DNA from: Haloplanus sp. HW8-1
GTDB taxonomy: Archaea; Halobacteriota; Halobacteria; Halobacteriales; Haloferacaceae
Direction of reading: 5' to 3'
Assembly (NCBI RefSeq): GCF_023703795.1
Contig: NZ_CP098518.1
Span: forward strand, 2,790,001 to 2,854,000
DNA length: 64,000 bases
Shown: in pieces, positions 26,299 to 34,907 of the stretch
Layout of the letters: each line of letters opens with the position of its first letter
How positions within the stretch are numbered: position 1 is the first letter of the stretch
Notes under the pieces: generated by a model
Databases searched by the model: none
The model's input: only the letters and a program-made list of their open reading frames with translations
Told to the model about the DNA's origin: nothing
Position numbers and translations under genes: made by a program

Positions 26299-26404
26299 AT
26301 TAAATTAGTTCTTCTAAACACTTTCGGTCGTGTTGGAATAGTAATACGACCCCCGCAGGTGGCCCCGACTCGGCCGACGCGAGCGGAGCGCCGTGGTTCC
26401 GTCG

Positions 26405-26668
26405 TCACAGGAGCCACCGGAGCAGTCCGGTAATCCCCTCGATCGTTCGCGGGGCGTATCCGTGTTCGACGACGTCAGCGAAGACGTGCGTCCACGTAGC
26501 CAACAGCAGCAGTGATAAGAACTGCCGTGACGACATCCAGCTTATATAGCCACCGGGGGCCGTCGATCGCGACGGCGACGACGTCGAATAGATCCACGCT
26601 AACCCCAGCAATCCCACAAGCGACGACGACCAGAAGTGGTAGAACCCAGGATGGATCGGATCGTACAT
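26405..26668 (-). CDS. Small membrane protein (87 aa)
   Basis: MYDPIHPGFYHFWSSSLVGL begins an 87-residue frame with two hydrophobic segments (about 15-27 and 50-60) and a polar end THVFADVVEHGYAPRTIEG. An overlapping frame (minus strand, about 26670 to 26475) is also hydrophobic, but the frame listed here has much higher GC at third codon positions and is the better candidate. A TGA precedes the ATG directly, so the frame cannot extend upstream. Family unknown. Confidence 0.5.
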   Translation of the reverse strand: MYDPIHPGFYHFWSSSLVGLLGLAWIYSTSSPSRSTAPGGYISWMSSRQFLSLLLLATWTHVFADVVEHGYAPRTIEGITGLLRWLL

Positions 26669-26796
26669 TCACGCGGGGTGCTAGGAGGGGAAACGTCATA
26701 TATCCTATCGCTTCCCGCGTATCGCCGCGACCGCCGTCGGCGTCGTGAGCGTCCGCTCGATGCGTAAGCGGGGAACTCGTTCGTCGGGGGGCGCGA

Positions 26797-27909
26797 CTAC
26801 CCGCCGAATCCGTCCTGGCCGTAGCCCTGGACGCCGTACTCGTCCGTGGCCGTCGGCGTTGGCGTCGGCGTCGCCGTCTCGGTTGGTGTTGGGGTCGGCG
26901 TTGGCGTCGCCGTCTCGGTCGGTGTCGGCGTCGGCGTTGGCGTCGCCGTCTCCGTGGCTGTCGGCGTCGGCGTTGGCGTCGCCGTCTCCGTGGCTGTCGG
27001 CGTCGGCGTTGGCGTCGCCGTCTCGGTCGGTGTCGCCGTCTCCGTGGGTGTCGCCGTCTCCGTGGGTGTCGCCGTCTCCGTGGCGGTGGCCGTATCGCTG
27101 GGCGTCGGCGTCGGGGTCGGCGTCGTAGCCTCGTCGGACTCGGACACTTCGAACCAGTTGAGGTTACAGTCGCCGCCGATGGACTTGATGCGGAGGGTGT
27201 GCTCTCCGCTGCTGTCGACGGAGACGGCGTACAGGGTCGTGGTCGCCCACTGCTGCCAATCGCCGGTGACAGGGACCTGGATGACGCCGAGTTCCGTCCC
27301 GTCGAGGAGGAACTGCAGTTTCTCGCCGGAGGACTTGGCCGCCACGCGGGCCGAGATGTCGTAGGTCCCAGCGGGGATCCTGACGGAGTACTCGAGCCAC
27401 TCGCCGTCCTCGATCGCGCCGATGTTGTACTCGCCGCTCGTGTCTCGCGTCTCCTGGATGTCGACGCCGGAGTCCGGTCGGTACGCGCCGAAGCGGTTCT
27501 CCGCGTCGGTGTCGTGATACGAGACGCCTTCGCCGCCGGTGTCGAAGTCCTGCGCCTGGACCCGTCCGGGAAGCTGCCGCACGTACGCGGACTGACCGGA
27601 GGAGTCCGTGACTTGTGCCGCGCCCGTGCCGCCGTCGTCGACGGCCTCGGCGATGCCGGCGGTCGAGCCCGCCGTCGACTCCGTCTCCGCCACGAGTGGC
27701 ACGCCACCGTAGCCGTAGCCGACGTGGTCCGACTCGGGCTCCGAATCGTCGGACCGGGTCCGCAGGTACCCACCCAGACCGACGGCGGAGAGACCGGCCA
27801 CTTTGAGATACGACCGGCGGGCGATGGGGGCGTCGTCGCCCTCCGTCTCGCCGTCGTTTTCAGTCAATTCGGGATCACTTCCAATCAGCTCTGATAACTT
27901 CGGGATCAC
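26797..27909 (-). CDS. Tat-exported carbohydrate-binding-module protein with Thr/Pro tail
   Basis: A 370-residue secreted protein. Residues 30-48 hold a twin-arginine signal ([18 protein letters not shown]) after an unusually long acidic N-terminus. Residues about 110-250 form a CBM6/CBM35-like beta-sandwich: [51 protein letters not shown]. Residues about 261-354 are Thr/Pro repeats ([10 protein letters not shown] units), probably a glycosylated wall spacer. The C-terminus is [14 protein letters not shown], echoing a GYGYGG element near residue 67. It probably binds surface or environmental glycans outside the cell. Confidence 0.82.
   Translation of the reverse strand: MIPKLSELIGSDPELTENDGETEGDDAPIARRSYLKVAGLSAVGLGGYLRTRSDDSEPESDHVGYGYGGVPLVAETESTAGSTAGIAEAVDDGGTGAAQVTDSSGQSAYVRQLPGRVQAQDFDTGGEGVSYHDTDAENRFGAYRPDSGVDIQETRDTSGEYNIGAIEDGEWLEYSVRIPAGTYDISARVAAKSSGEKLQFLLDGTELGVIQVPVTGDWQQWATTTLYAVSVDSSGEHTLRIKSIGGDCNLNWFEVSESDEATTPTPTPTPSDTATATETATPTETATPTETATPTETATPTPTPTATETATPTPTPTATETATPTPTPTPTETATPTPTPTPTETATPTPTPTATDEYGVQGYGQDGFGG
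26847..27126. repeat. Tandem repeats encoding the Thr/Pro tail
   Basis: Imperfect tandem units of GTCGGCGTTGGCGTCGCCGT with interspersed GTCTCCGTGGCT or GTCTCGGTCGGT, in 18-, 36- and 48-nt periods. They encode the Thr/Pro segment of the minus-strand surface protein. Copy number is likely to vary between strains by slippage or recombination. Confidence 0.85.
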
Positions 27910-28282
27910 TGTACTCTCACCCGGCGATGCGTATTTATGAACCTTGAGCCCCCAGTATTACGGGTGATATTCCCGCACGGTCGAATCGAACGACCGCGCA
28001 ACCTCGCCGCTCGGCGGGGGTTCGCCGGGCCGGATGGCGATCGGTCACCGCCGTCGTCGAGACGGGGATGACTCGTCTCGCGCTCGCCGAACGGTGCCGG
28101 CGAGGAGTGACTGCTCGACGTGTCTGGGGGATCGCAGCGCATGACAGGGACACTGGATTCGAGGTCGGCGTTGGCTCCTCAATCCTGCGATTTCGGACGG
28201 ACGGGGAGCGGGACGCCGGGTGGCCGAACGCGGACCGCCGGCACACGGGCGACGGGGCGGAGCCCCCGGTGCCCGTCGCGAG
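27910..28282. other. Gene-free stretch
   Basis: 373 nt with no credible coding frame. A TATTTATGAACC box at 27932-27943, read on the minus strand, would be the promoter of the CBM protein gene. The rest is GC-rich with no repeat or hairpin that I can see. Confidence 0.4.
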
Positions 28283-29221
28283 CTAGGTCTCCTCGCTGAT
28301 CTCCCCGACCAACTGATCGGCCGCCCGGCGCACCGCCTCGTCGCTCGACCGGTCGGGCTCCCAGCCCAGCGCGGACAGCTTCTCGATCGACAGGCGCATC
28401 TTGGGGACGTCGCCCGTCCAGCCGCGGTCGCCGCCGGTGAACTCGTAGGTGGGATCGAGGCCCATCCGCTCGGCGACGATGTCGGCGATGCGGGTGACCG
28501 ACGTCGTCGTCCGCGTCCCCAGGTTGTAGATGTTCAGGTCGTCGGTCGCGTGCTCGACGACGTGGCGGATGGCGTCGACACACTCCTCGACGTGGAGGTA
28601 CGACTTCTCCTGTCGGCCGTCGCCGAGGATCTCCAGGGTGTCGGGGTCCGCGACGAGTTTCTCGATGAAGTCCGGGATGACGGTGCCGCGCTGGTGGGGG
28701 CCGACGATGTTGGCGAAGCGGAAACACCAGACCGTCATGTCGTGTGAGTGTGCGTACGTCGAGAGGAGCGCCTCGTCGGCGAGTTTCGCGGCGCCGTACA
28801 CCGAGATCGGTTCGAGCGGAGCGTAATCCTCGGGGGTCGGGCGCGGGGCCTCGCCGTAGACGGTCGAGGACGACGTGAACGCGAGCTTCGAGACACCCAC
28901 TGCGTCCATCCGTTCCAAGACGTTGTACGTCATCGCGGCGTTCTCCTCGAACAGCTGTCGCGGCCGGTCGAAGTTCGTGTCCGTGTACGCCGCGAGGTGG
29001 AAGACCACGTCGACGTCGGCGGTGATGACGTCGGCGACGTCGTCCGGGTCGGTCATGTCGGCGCGGACGAGTTCCGCCGCATCCGGCAGGTACGCTTCGC
29101 TTCCCTTGGAGAGGTCATCGGCGACGACGACGCGGTTCTCGGGGACGAGCGCCCCGGCGAGGTGAGAGCCGATGAGTCCGGCACCCCCAGTGATGACGAT
29201 GTCGCGGTCTCGGAGTCTCAT
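28283..29221 (-). CDS. NAD-dependent epimerase/dehydratase (nucleotide-sugar)
   Basis: A 312-residue extended short-chain dehydrogenase of the GalE/WcaG type. It has the Rossmann GGAGLIGSHLAGAL, VFHLAAYTD, TSSSTVYGEAPRP and the catalytic YGAAK (Tyr and Lys), with substrate region GPHQRGTVIPDF. Such enzymes epimerise or dehydrate UDP- or GDP-sugars. It is the last gene of a minus-strand glycan operon, 61 nt after the oxidoreductase, and could supply its donor sugar. Confidence 0.9.
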   Translation of the reverse strand: MRLRDRDIVITGGAGLIGSHLAGALVPENRVVVADDLSKGSEAYLPDAAELVRADMTDPDDVADVITADVDVVFHLAAYTDTNFDRPRQLFEENAAMTYNVLERMDAVGVSKLAFTSSSTVYGEAPRPTPEDYAPLEPISVYGAAKLADEALLSTYAHSHDMTVWCFRFANIVGPHQRGTVIPDFIEKLVADPDTLEILGDGRQEKSYLHVEECVDAIRHVVEHATDDLNIYNLGTRTTTSVTRIADIVAERMGLDPTYEFTGGDRGWTGDVPKMRLSIEKLSALGWEPDRSSDEAVRRAADQLVGEISEET

Positions 29222-29282
29222 ATCATACCGTCAGCGGATCGAAAAAAATAGGTTGGGGTATCGGTGCGGCGGGCGTTCGCCG

Positions 29283-30317
29283 TCAGTCCGTCTCCTCGGT
29301 GGATTCGACCACGTCGTGAACCGTGCGCAGGATCCGGTAGCCGTCGGCACCGGTGACGGGGGGCTCACCGTTGGAGTCGAGCGCGGCGGTGTATCGCGAC
29401 AGGAGTTCCCCGAACCCGAAGTAGAGGTCGCCACGCAGGACGTCGAGGCCGGACGAGAGCGCACCCGCGACGGCCTGTCCGGTCCCGGAGAGGAGGACCT
29501 TCAGGACCTGCAGCGGGGAGTGGGACTCCTCCCGGTCGAAGGTCAGAAGGATGTCCCGGAAGATGTCGACGACGACGAGGCGTCGCGTCCCCACGACGAA
29601 GAGGAACCACTCGGAGAGGGGGGCATCGAAGAGCATCGTCAATTGGCCGACCTTGTCCTCGCGGCCCCGGAACGTCGCCGTCACCGACTTCAAACTCTGT
29701 GCGTCGGCCGGCGCGCGCTGGGCGGTCGAGGACTCCAGATCGAGAGTGCCGACGAACCGCTCCATCAGGTACAGGAGGTGGGGCGATTCGTCGAAGAACA
29801 GCCCCCCGGGAAGGTCGGTGTACCACGACGGGAGGTCACGCCGGGGACTACTCAGCTGGAACCCCTTGACGTATCGCACCGTTCCGAGTCTCCCGTTCGC
29901 AGCCATGCGGTCGACCTTCCGTAGCGAGTTCGAGTACAGGAAGTTGTGGACGATACCCAGCGTGCGACCGCTCTCGTCCGCGGCGTCGATCATCGACTGT
30001 GCGTCCGAGAGCGTCACCGCCATCGGTTTCTCACAGAGCACGTCCACGCCGGCCCGCAGCGCGGAGGTCGTCCGATCCGCGTGGGCGAAGGGCGGCGTCG
30101 CGACGGTCGCGAAGTCGATGCCGGAGTCCAGCAAGGCGTCGTAGTCGTCGTACGCGTAGGGGACGTCGTACGCTTCGGCCGTCGTCTCCGCGTTCGACCA
30201 CTTGTGGTCGTACACTGCCCGAAGTGTCGTCCGATCGTTCGCCTCGATGGCAGGAATGTGTCGTTCAGTCGCGATCGACCCACAGCCGACCACGCCCACG
30301 CGATACGTGTCAGTCAC
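29283..30317 (-). CDS. Gfo/Idh/MocA family oxidoreductase
   Basis: A 344-residue NAD(P)-dependent sugar dehydrogenase. The N-terminal GVVGCGSIATERHIPA Rossmann motif and the catalytic EKP (VLCEKPMAVTLSDAQ) are clear, and the alpha/beta C-terminal domain contains GGLFFDESPHLLYLM. Members oxidise or reduce nucleotide-sugar intermediates. Its start overlaps the end of the upstream GT4 gene by 8 nt, so both are co-translated in the same glycan pathway. Confidence 0.9.
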   Translation of the reverse strand: MTDTYRVGVVGCGSIATERHIPAIEANDRTTLRAVYDHKWSNAETTAEAYDVPYAYDDYDALLDSGIDFATVATPPFAHADRTTSALRAGVDVLCEKPMAVTLSDAQSMIDAADESGRTLGIVHNFLYSNSLRKVDRMAANGRLGTVRYVKGFQLSSPRRDLPSWYTDLPGGLFFDESPHLLYLMERFVGTLDLESSTAQRAPADAQSLKSVTATFRGREDKVGQLTMLFDAPLSEWFLFVVGTRRLVVVDIFRDILLTFDREESHSPLQVLKVLLSGTGQAVAGALSSGLDVLRGDLYFGFGELLSRYTAALDSNGEPPVTGADGYRILRTVHDVVESTEETD

Positions 30318-31443
30318 GGTTCATCACACTCTCGTACACTGTAATTACCTTTGTCGTCCGTTGGTCCCACGAGTGATGCGTCCGAACGTACTCGCGAGCG
30401 CGGCGCCCGATCGCCACGCGCTGCTCCCGGTCCGCGACGAGGTCGTCGAGCGCCGAACCGATCGACGCCGGATCGCCCGGCGAGACGAAGCGCCCGGTCC
30501 GGTCGCCCGTGACCACTTCGGGGACGCCGGCGACCGGCGTGACGACCGGCGGAATCCCACACGCCATCGACTCGAGGAGCGTCAGCGGGAGCCCCTCGGA
30601 GTACGACGGCCGGCAGAACACGTCGCCGACCGCGTACGCGTCCGTGATGTCGTCGACGTAGCCGTGGACGGTGACCCGATCGGAGTGATCGAGTTCGGCC
30701 ACACGGCGACGGAGCGTCTCCTCCAAGGGACCGCCGCCGAACAGTTCGATCCGCACGTCGGGGTGGGTTTCGAGCACGTCGGGGGCGGCAGCCAGCAGAT
30801 CCTGGGGCCCGTTGTTCCGGATCAGTCGCCCGACGTAGAGGACGGTCACGCCGTCGTCGGTCTCGGTCGGCTGGAACCGGGACGTGTCCACGGAGTTGCG
30901 GGCGACGGTAGTCCGCGGGGCTCCCAGTTCGGTCGCCACCTCCTCGACTGCCCCGCTGACGCAGATGACGTGATCGCTGCCCGAGACGATCCAGCGCGAG
31001 ACCGTCCGTTCGAAGCCCGTCGCCAGCACGCCGCCGAGACCGTCGATCTCGTCGATATGCCCGAGATGCAGCGTCGTCACCAGCGGATACCCCGACAGCA
31101 GGTGGTGGAGTTTGCCGACGATGCTGGTGAAGAAAAATCGGTTGTGGACGTGGACGAGGTCCGGATCGAAGGCGCGAAGCACCCGTCGAAACTCGGGGAT
31201 GGCCGCCGGGGCGACGCTCGATTGCAGCCCCAGGAGGTCGGTCAGTTCGAGCGAGTCGGCCTCGAACACGGTGACGGCCGGGTCGTCGCGGAGATCGATG
31301 CCCGAGTCGTCAGCCAGGGTGAACACCCCCACGTCGTGGCCGCGCTCCGACAGGCGGAGCGCCAGGTTTTCCACGACGTGTTCGACGCCCCCGTCGCTCG
31401 GTGGGAGATAGTCCGAACAGAGGAGGATGGAGTAGGAGGCCAC
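30310..31443 (-). CDS. GT4-family glycosyltransferase
   Basis: A 377-residue GT-B enzyme. The N-terminal YLPPSDGGVEHVVENLALRL is the GT4 acceptor loop, followed by LVHVHNRFFF and a C-terminal donor domain with VLYVGRLIRNNGPQDLL, IELFGGGPLEETLRR and the E-x7-E motif in SYSEGLPLTLLESMACG. It transfers a sugar from a nucleotide donor to a growing surface glycan at the cytoplasmic face. It lies 3 nt after the GT2 gene and overlaps the next by 8 nt. Confidence 0.92.
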   Translation of the reverse strand: MASYSILLCSDYLPPSDGGVEHVVENLALRLSERGHDVGVFTLADDSGIDLRDDPAVTVFEADSLELTDLLGLQSSVAPAAIPEFRRVLRAFDPDLVHVHNRFFFTSIVGKLHHLLSGYPLVTTLHLGHIDEIDGLGGVLATGFERTVSRWIVSGSDHVICVSGAVEEVATELGAPRTTVARNSVDTSRFQPTETDDGVTVLYVGRLIRNNGPQDLLAAAPDVLETHPDVRIELFGGGPLEETLRRRVAELDHSDRVTVHGYVDDITDAYAVGDVFCRPSYSEGLPLTLLESMACGIPPVVTPVAGVPEVVTGDRTGRFVSPGDPASIGSALDDLVADREQRVAIGRRAREYVRTHHSWDQRTTKVITVYESVMNRD

Positions 31444-31446
31444 GGA

Positions 31447-32388
31447 TTACATCCCCTTGCCCTTCCGTTTCGATCCCAAGACCAGTCGCGAGTAGAGTCG
31501 TCGGGAGAGCTTGTAAACCAGTCGACCGAACAGCGAACTGACCAGCGATCCCGCGTAGGGGAGCGAAAACCCCGGCGAGTACGACACCGCGGTCACGAAC
31601 GACCGGATGGCGGACGTCGACCAGACGGCGTCTTGGAGAGCGAACTCCCCCGCGACGAGGTACGCCTCCGCCAGCGCCTCCCGCCGAACGTCCTCCGGAA
31701 ACCGTGCGTACAGGTCGTCGTACATGTCGATGATCTCGAATCGTCCCGCAACGGCGGCCTGCGTGGTGCTGAGCGACCCCGCCGAGTCGCCCCTGATGAG
31801 CAACACGTCGTTGATGTAATCGAAGTCGGTGACGCGGGCGAGTTCGATCTTGAAGCCGATGTCGTCGGCCGCGTGGTCGTGTTTGAGCAGATCCACGCGG
31901 TCGAGCGCCGACCGCTCGATCAGCATCGTCCCCATCATGCAGGACGAGGTGTCGAACCGCAGCGCATCGACCAGAACGTCTCCCCGAACCCCGGGTCGCG
32001 GCAAAACGACGGGACCGTCCTCCCACCGGAGCCCACAGTAGACGACGCCGACGTCGTCGTCGTCGACGGCGAGGACCGGCACCTGTCGGCTCAGCTTCGA
32101 CGCCAGGAGCTGGTCGTCGTCGTCCAGAAACTGGATATACTCCCCCGTTGCCCGCTCGACGCCGGCCTGCCGTGCCCCCTGTGCGCCGCGGGACTGGCTC
32201 AACGGCACGTACGTGACCGACTCGTACTCGTCGACGACGGATCTGGCGTGTTCCTCCCCGGAGTCGTCGACGACGATCACCTCGACGGGGTCGTACGTCT
32301 GGCCGAGGGCACTGCGGATCGCATCCCGCAACGGATCGTTCCGGTAATGTGTGGGGATTATCACCGAGACGGTGCCGGGAGACGCCAT
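31447..32388 (-). CDS. GT2-family glycosyltransferase
   Basis: A 313-residue GT-A enzyme: VSVIIPTHYRNDPLRDAI, VEVIVVDDSGEEHA, YIQFLDDDDQLLASKLSRQV (DxD metal motif) and DDIGFKIELARVTDF for the catalytic region. The C-terminal part is basic (SRRLYSRLVLGSKRKGKGM), probably membrane-associated. It is a close paralogue of the plus-strand GT2 at 39625 along its whole length. ATG 32388 is preferred over the GTG two codons upstream. Confidence 0.9.
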   Translation of the reverse strand: MASPGTVSVIIPTHYRNDPLRDAIRSALGQTYDPVEVIVVDDSGEEHARSVVDEYESVTYVPLSQSRGAQGARQAGVERATGEYIQFLDDDDQLLASKLSRQVPVLAVDDDDVGVVYCGLRWEDGPVVLPRPGVRGDVLVDALRFDTSSCMMGTMLIERSALDRVDLLKHDHAADDIGFKIELARVTDFDYINDVLLIRGDSAGSLSTTQAAVAGRFEIIDMYDDLYARFPEDVRREALAEAYLVAGEFALQDAVWSTSAIRSFVTAVSYSPGFSLPYAGSLVSSLFGRLVYKLSRRLYSRLVLGSKRKGKGM

Positions 32389-32395
32389 CAACACA

Positions 32396-33019
32396 TCAAT
32401 GAGACTGTACTACTATATAATTGAGGGGTTGGGCGAAACGAGCGGCGACAGGGCTCAGCGCACCAGTACGACGGACAGGTGACGGAGCCAGATCCACCGC
32501 GACCGTCGCGGGCGGCGCAGAGACGTTCGTCCACAGCCGAAGTCGGCGATACGGCTCGGCCCCGGACCCGGCGTCGGTCCCGCGATACAGGTGGAACTGC
32601 ACCCTGACACGGCCGGAGCGATCGAACGAGTACGACACCGTCTCCTCGCGGCGCTCGTCCCTGTCGACGGCCAGTTGTCGGGTCACGAGCGTCCGGTCGT
32701 CCGTCCGGACGAGGAGCGTGTAGGTGACCTGGCGCCGTTCGTGGTTCACGACGCCGACGGTGACCGTCGCGCGCTCCCCGACGGTCAGATTCGTCGGGTA
32801 GTCGGCGGCCCGCCCGTCGTCCCCGAGGACGTAGAACTCGGTGTAGGGATCGGTCGCCTGCTGGGGCGTCAGGGCGACGTAGACCACGCCGGCGAGGCCG
32901 ACGAGGAGGGCCGCCGCGACGACGAGCGTCGCGACGTCCCGGACCGTGAGCGCGGCCACCAGCGCGCGAAGGCGGTCGACCCCGGCGTCGTCGGCGTCCG
33001 AGGGGTCGTCCTCAGGCAT
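32396..33019 (-). CDS. DUF1616-like membrane protein
   Basis: A 207-residue protein with a polar N-terminus, one or two membrane segments (VATLVVAAALLVGLAGVVYV) and an exposed beta domain: DPYTEFYVLGDDGRAADYP, LTVGERATVTVGVVNHE and VQFHLYRGTDAG. This is the pattern of haloarchaeal DUF1616 proteins, frequent in surface-glycan loci, with unknown function. The start overlaps the end of the deacetylase gene by 8 nt and the stop lies 7 nt before the GT2 ATG. Confidence 0.78.
   Translation of the reverse strand: MPEDDPSDADDAGVDRLRALVAALTVRDVATLVVAAALLVGLAGVVYVALTPQQATDPYTEFYVLGDDGRAADYPTNLTVGERATVTVGVVNHERRQVTYTLLVRTDDRTLVTRQLAVDRDERREETVSYSFDRSGRVRVQFHLYRGTDAGSGAEPYRRLRLWTNVSAPPATVAVDLAPSPVRRTGALSPVAARFAQPLNYIVVQSH
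32413..32422 (-). promoter_or_regulatory. TATA box for GT2-led sub-operon
   Basis: CTATATAATT sits about 28 nt before the GT2 ATG on the minus strand, inside the 3' end of the DUF1616-like gene. It suggests that the four distal genes can also be transcribed separately. Confidence 0.45.
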
Positions 33020-34004
33020 CGGCGATCCGCTCCGTGAGCGAGTCCATGGTTCGGACGGCGACGTCGCCACGATCCCGCCGTCGAGCGATCGTCCGCAACG
33101 CCGATTCGACCGGCTCCCACTGCGCGTCGTTCGAGAGGTTGAACAGGTGACTCCAGAAGTGGGCACAGGACCGCTGCGCGACGGCCCGCTCGACGCCCGA
33201 CCGCAGATACCGTTCGTGGATCGACTGCCGGAGCGACCGCGGAAGCAGCCGAAAAGCACGGTGGGGAACGGTCCGACCGTTCGGCAGGTAGGGGGCAGTC
33301 AGCGACGCGTGCCACGAGGAGTAGTGTTCGACGACGCCGTCGACGACGGTCGGCTCGCGGACGGGATGCGAGCGGAACAACACCTCGACGGGATACGCGT
33401 GCCGGAGACGCCACGGGAGTGCCCGCAGGAGCGACGCGGGGGGGTCGGGCTCCGCCACCGGCGCCCAGTACTCGGTGGGCGTCCGAACGGCGTCGAAGCC
33501 GTGGGTCCGGAGCAGGTCGTGGGGGACCGGCGCGTGGATCGGGGGGACGAAACTCGTCGGCGCCGACAGGCCGAAGTCGGCGTGGTGCCGGCGGGCAGCG
33601 TCGAGTTCCCAATCGAGGACGTCGGTCCCGACCTCGTGAGCGGGGGTGTGTGAGAAGGTGTGCGACCCGATCTCGTGAGGCGTGTCGGCGTCCAGGATCC
33701 GCCGGATCAGATCGGGCGCGTAGTACAGCGGATCGCGCTCGGCGTCCGTCCCCGGATCGGCGCCGAAGAACACGTCGTCGTGCGGACCGTCGTGGCGACC
33801 GGCACAGCGCTCCAGCAACAGGTGGCCGACGACGTCGAACGTGAGCGGCAGGGAGAGGTCGTCACACAGCGAGAGCAGGCGTTCGAGCGTCGCCGTCTCG
33901 GCCGTGCGTCCGCGACTGTGTCGGTCGATGCCCTCGCGACCGGGCAGGTGACTCAACCCCCACGCCAGTTCGATCTCCACGCTGATGACGACCGTCGGTT
34001 CCAT
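33012..34004 (-). CDS. Polysaccharide deacetylase family protein
   Basis: A 330-residue NodB-homology protein beginning MEPTVVISVEIELAWG. Typical features are LPLTFDVVGHLLLERC, the histidine motif EIGSHTFSHTP and SFVPPIHAPVPHDLLRTHGF. In canonical deacetylases TFDD supplies the metal-binding aspartate; here the equivalent is 'SVEIELAWG', seen in the archaeal subgroup. It probably removes N-acetyl groups from glycan sugars. It is the first gene of the minus-strand glycan operon, overlapping the DUF1616-like gene by 8 nt. Confidence 0.82.
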   Translation of the reverse strand: MEPTVVISVEIELAWGLSHLPGREGIDRHSRGRTAETATLERLLSLCDDLSLPLTFDVVGHLLLERCAGRHDGPHDDVFFGADPGTDAERDPLYYAPDLIRRILDADTPHEIGSHTFSHTPAHEVGTDVLDWELDAARRHHADFGLSAPTSFVPPIHAPVPHDLLRTHGFDAVRTPTEYWAPVAEPDPPASLLRALPWRLRHAYPVEVLFRSHPVREPTVVDGVVEHYSSWHASLTAPYLPNGRTVPHRAFRLLPRSLRQSIHERYLRSGVERAVAQRSCAHFWSHLFNLSNDAQWEPVESALRTIARRRDRGDVAVRTMDSLTERIADA

Positions 34005-34118
34005 GTGATTCTCGGGCCCCCCACCGGCCGGGCGGTCGACGACGCCGACGACCGTCCGTTCGGACGAGAGGTGGACCCCCCAGCACATAAATGTCACGTA
34101 GCTGGAACGCCGGCGAAC

Positions 34119-34469
34119 TCACCGCGTCTCGGCGTCGGGGTCACGTCGTGACGCCCGGAGCCACTCGCTCAGGGCCGTACTGACCAGGAGGAAGCCGAGC
34201 GCGAGGGCGGCCGCCCTCCTGGTTCCCTCACCCTGACGGGCCGCGTCGAGGGCCGCGTGAAACCAGAACAGGTTGCCGAGGGCGGTGTGTTTGATCGCCG
34301 AGAGCGGCCCCCGGAACACCGGCGAGAGGTAGTGCAGGTCCGGAACGAGCGCCCAGATCCCACTCAGGACGACGAGCGACTCGCGGTATCCGATCGACGG
34401 GGAGACGACGGCGAGGACGAGTTGCATCAGCCCAGCACCCAGGGCGAAGTGCGTGAGCGCGAGGGACAT
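34119..34469 (-). CDS. Small membrane protein (116 aa)
   Basis: A polytopic protein with hydrophobic segments at about 5-25, 32-44 and 82-98, an internal PDLHYLSPVFRG and KHTALGNLFWFHAALD. The His/Asp spacing recalls the DUF457 hydrolase group but is too short for it. The function is unknown. It lies 114 nt upstream of the deacetylase gene and may be the head of the same operon. Confidence 0.65.
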   Translation of the reverse strand: MSLALTHFALGAGLMQLVLAVVSPSIGYRESLVVLSGIWALVPDLHYLSPVFRGPLSAIKHTALGNLFWFHAALDAARQGEGTRRAAALALGFLLVSTALSEWLRASRRDPDAETR

Positions 34470-34704
34470 ACGTCCACCCTCGACGGCGACACGTAAGTAT
34501 CATTCCTCGTAGACACCGAATCGACCCCGTGGACGGCGAGGGTCCCACCACGGGAACGCGGCCCGACGGGCCGAGAGTCGCGCCGTCGACGGCCGTGTCG
34601 GGCGCTGGCCGCGACGGGGAACCGGCGTCCAGACGGTCCGCCCGAGCAACATGTCTCGGTGATTAAAAATAATAGCCTGCGCTCACAACCGGAGTGATAG
34701 ACAC
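34470..34704. promoter_or_regulatory. Divergent region with promoter of the plus-strand glycan operon
   Basis: GC-rich except for ATTAAAAATAATA at 34662-34674, which lies about 31-37 nt before the mini-ORF ATG at 34705. It is the likely TATA region of the seven-frame operon. Confidence 0.5.
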
Positions 34705-34776
34705 ATGACTTGTCGGGGGGACACCGACGGACCGTCGGGACGCCGTCGCCGTCGAGGAGGGTGCCACGAGCGATGA
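34705..34776 (+). CDS. Candidate 23-residue leader peptide of glycan operon
   Basis: MTCRGDTDGPSG followed by an Arg-rich run and GGCHER. It starts at the first ATG after the TATA region, as a leaderless mRNA requires, and its TGA overlaps the next ATG by 4 nt (ATGA at 34773). It may be a translated leader that loads ribosomes onto the coupled chain; a chance frame is the alternative. Confidence 0.4.
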   Translation: MTCRGDTDGPSGRRRRRGGCHER

Positions 34777-34907
34777 GCAACGGAACGCACGGGACGGCAA
34801 CGGTGGAGACGAACGGGCGCGAACGAGGCGGACGGCAGGGTGGGCCGCCGGTGTCGGCCGCCCCGGTCGGGACAGCCGAACCGAGGGGGCGGCCGGGCGA
34901 CCGGTGA
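34773..34907 (+). CDS. Candidate 44-residue ORF in glycan operon leader
   Basis: MSNGTHGTATVETNG, then Arg/Gly/Pro-rich residues to RGRPGDR. It is low in hydrophobic residues and likely disordered. Both ends fit the chain: the ATG overlaps the leader stop and the TGA overlaps the GT4 GTG (GTGA at 34904). Family unknown. Confidence 0.4.
   Translation: MSNGTHGTATVETNGRERGGRQGGPPVSAAPVGTAEPRGRPGDR

Noticed and set aside
26475-26670. 65-codon hydrophobic frame on the minus strand (WVLPLLVVVACGIAG)
   Set aside because: It competes with the 87-codon frame at 26405-26668, and its third-position GC is near 55 percent against about 75 percent for the other frame, so it is more likely the shadow.
26847-27126. 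Tandem repeats considered as a CRISPR array
   Set aside because: Units are short, contiguous, lack unique spacers and are in frame with a Thr/Pro coding tail.
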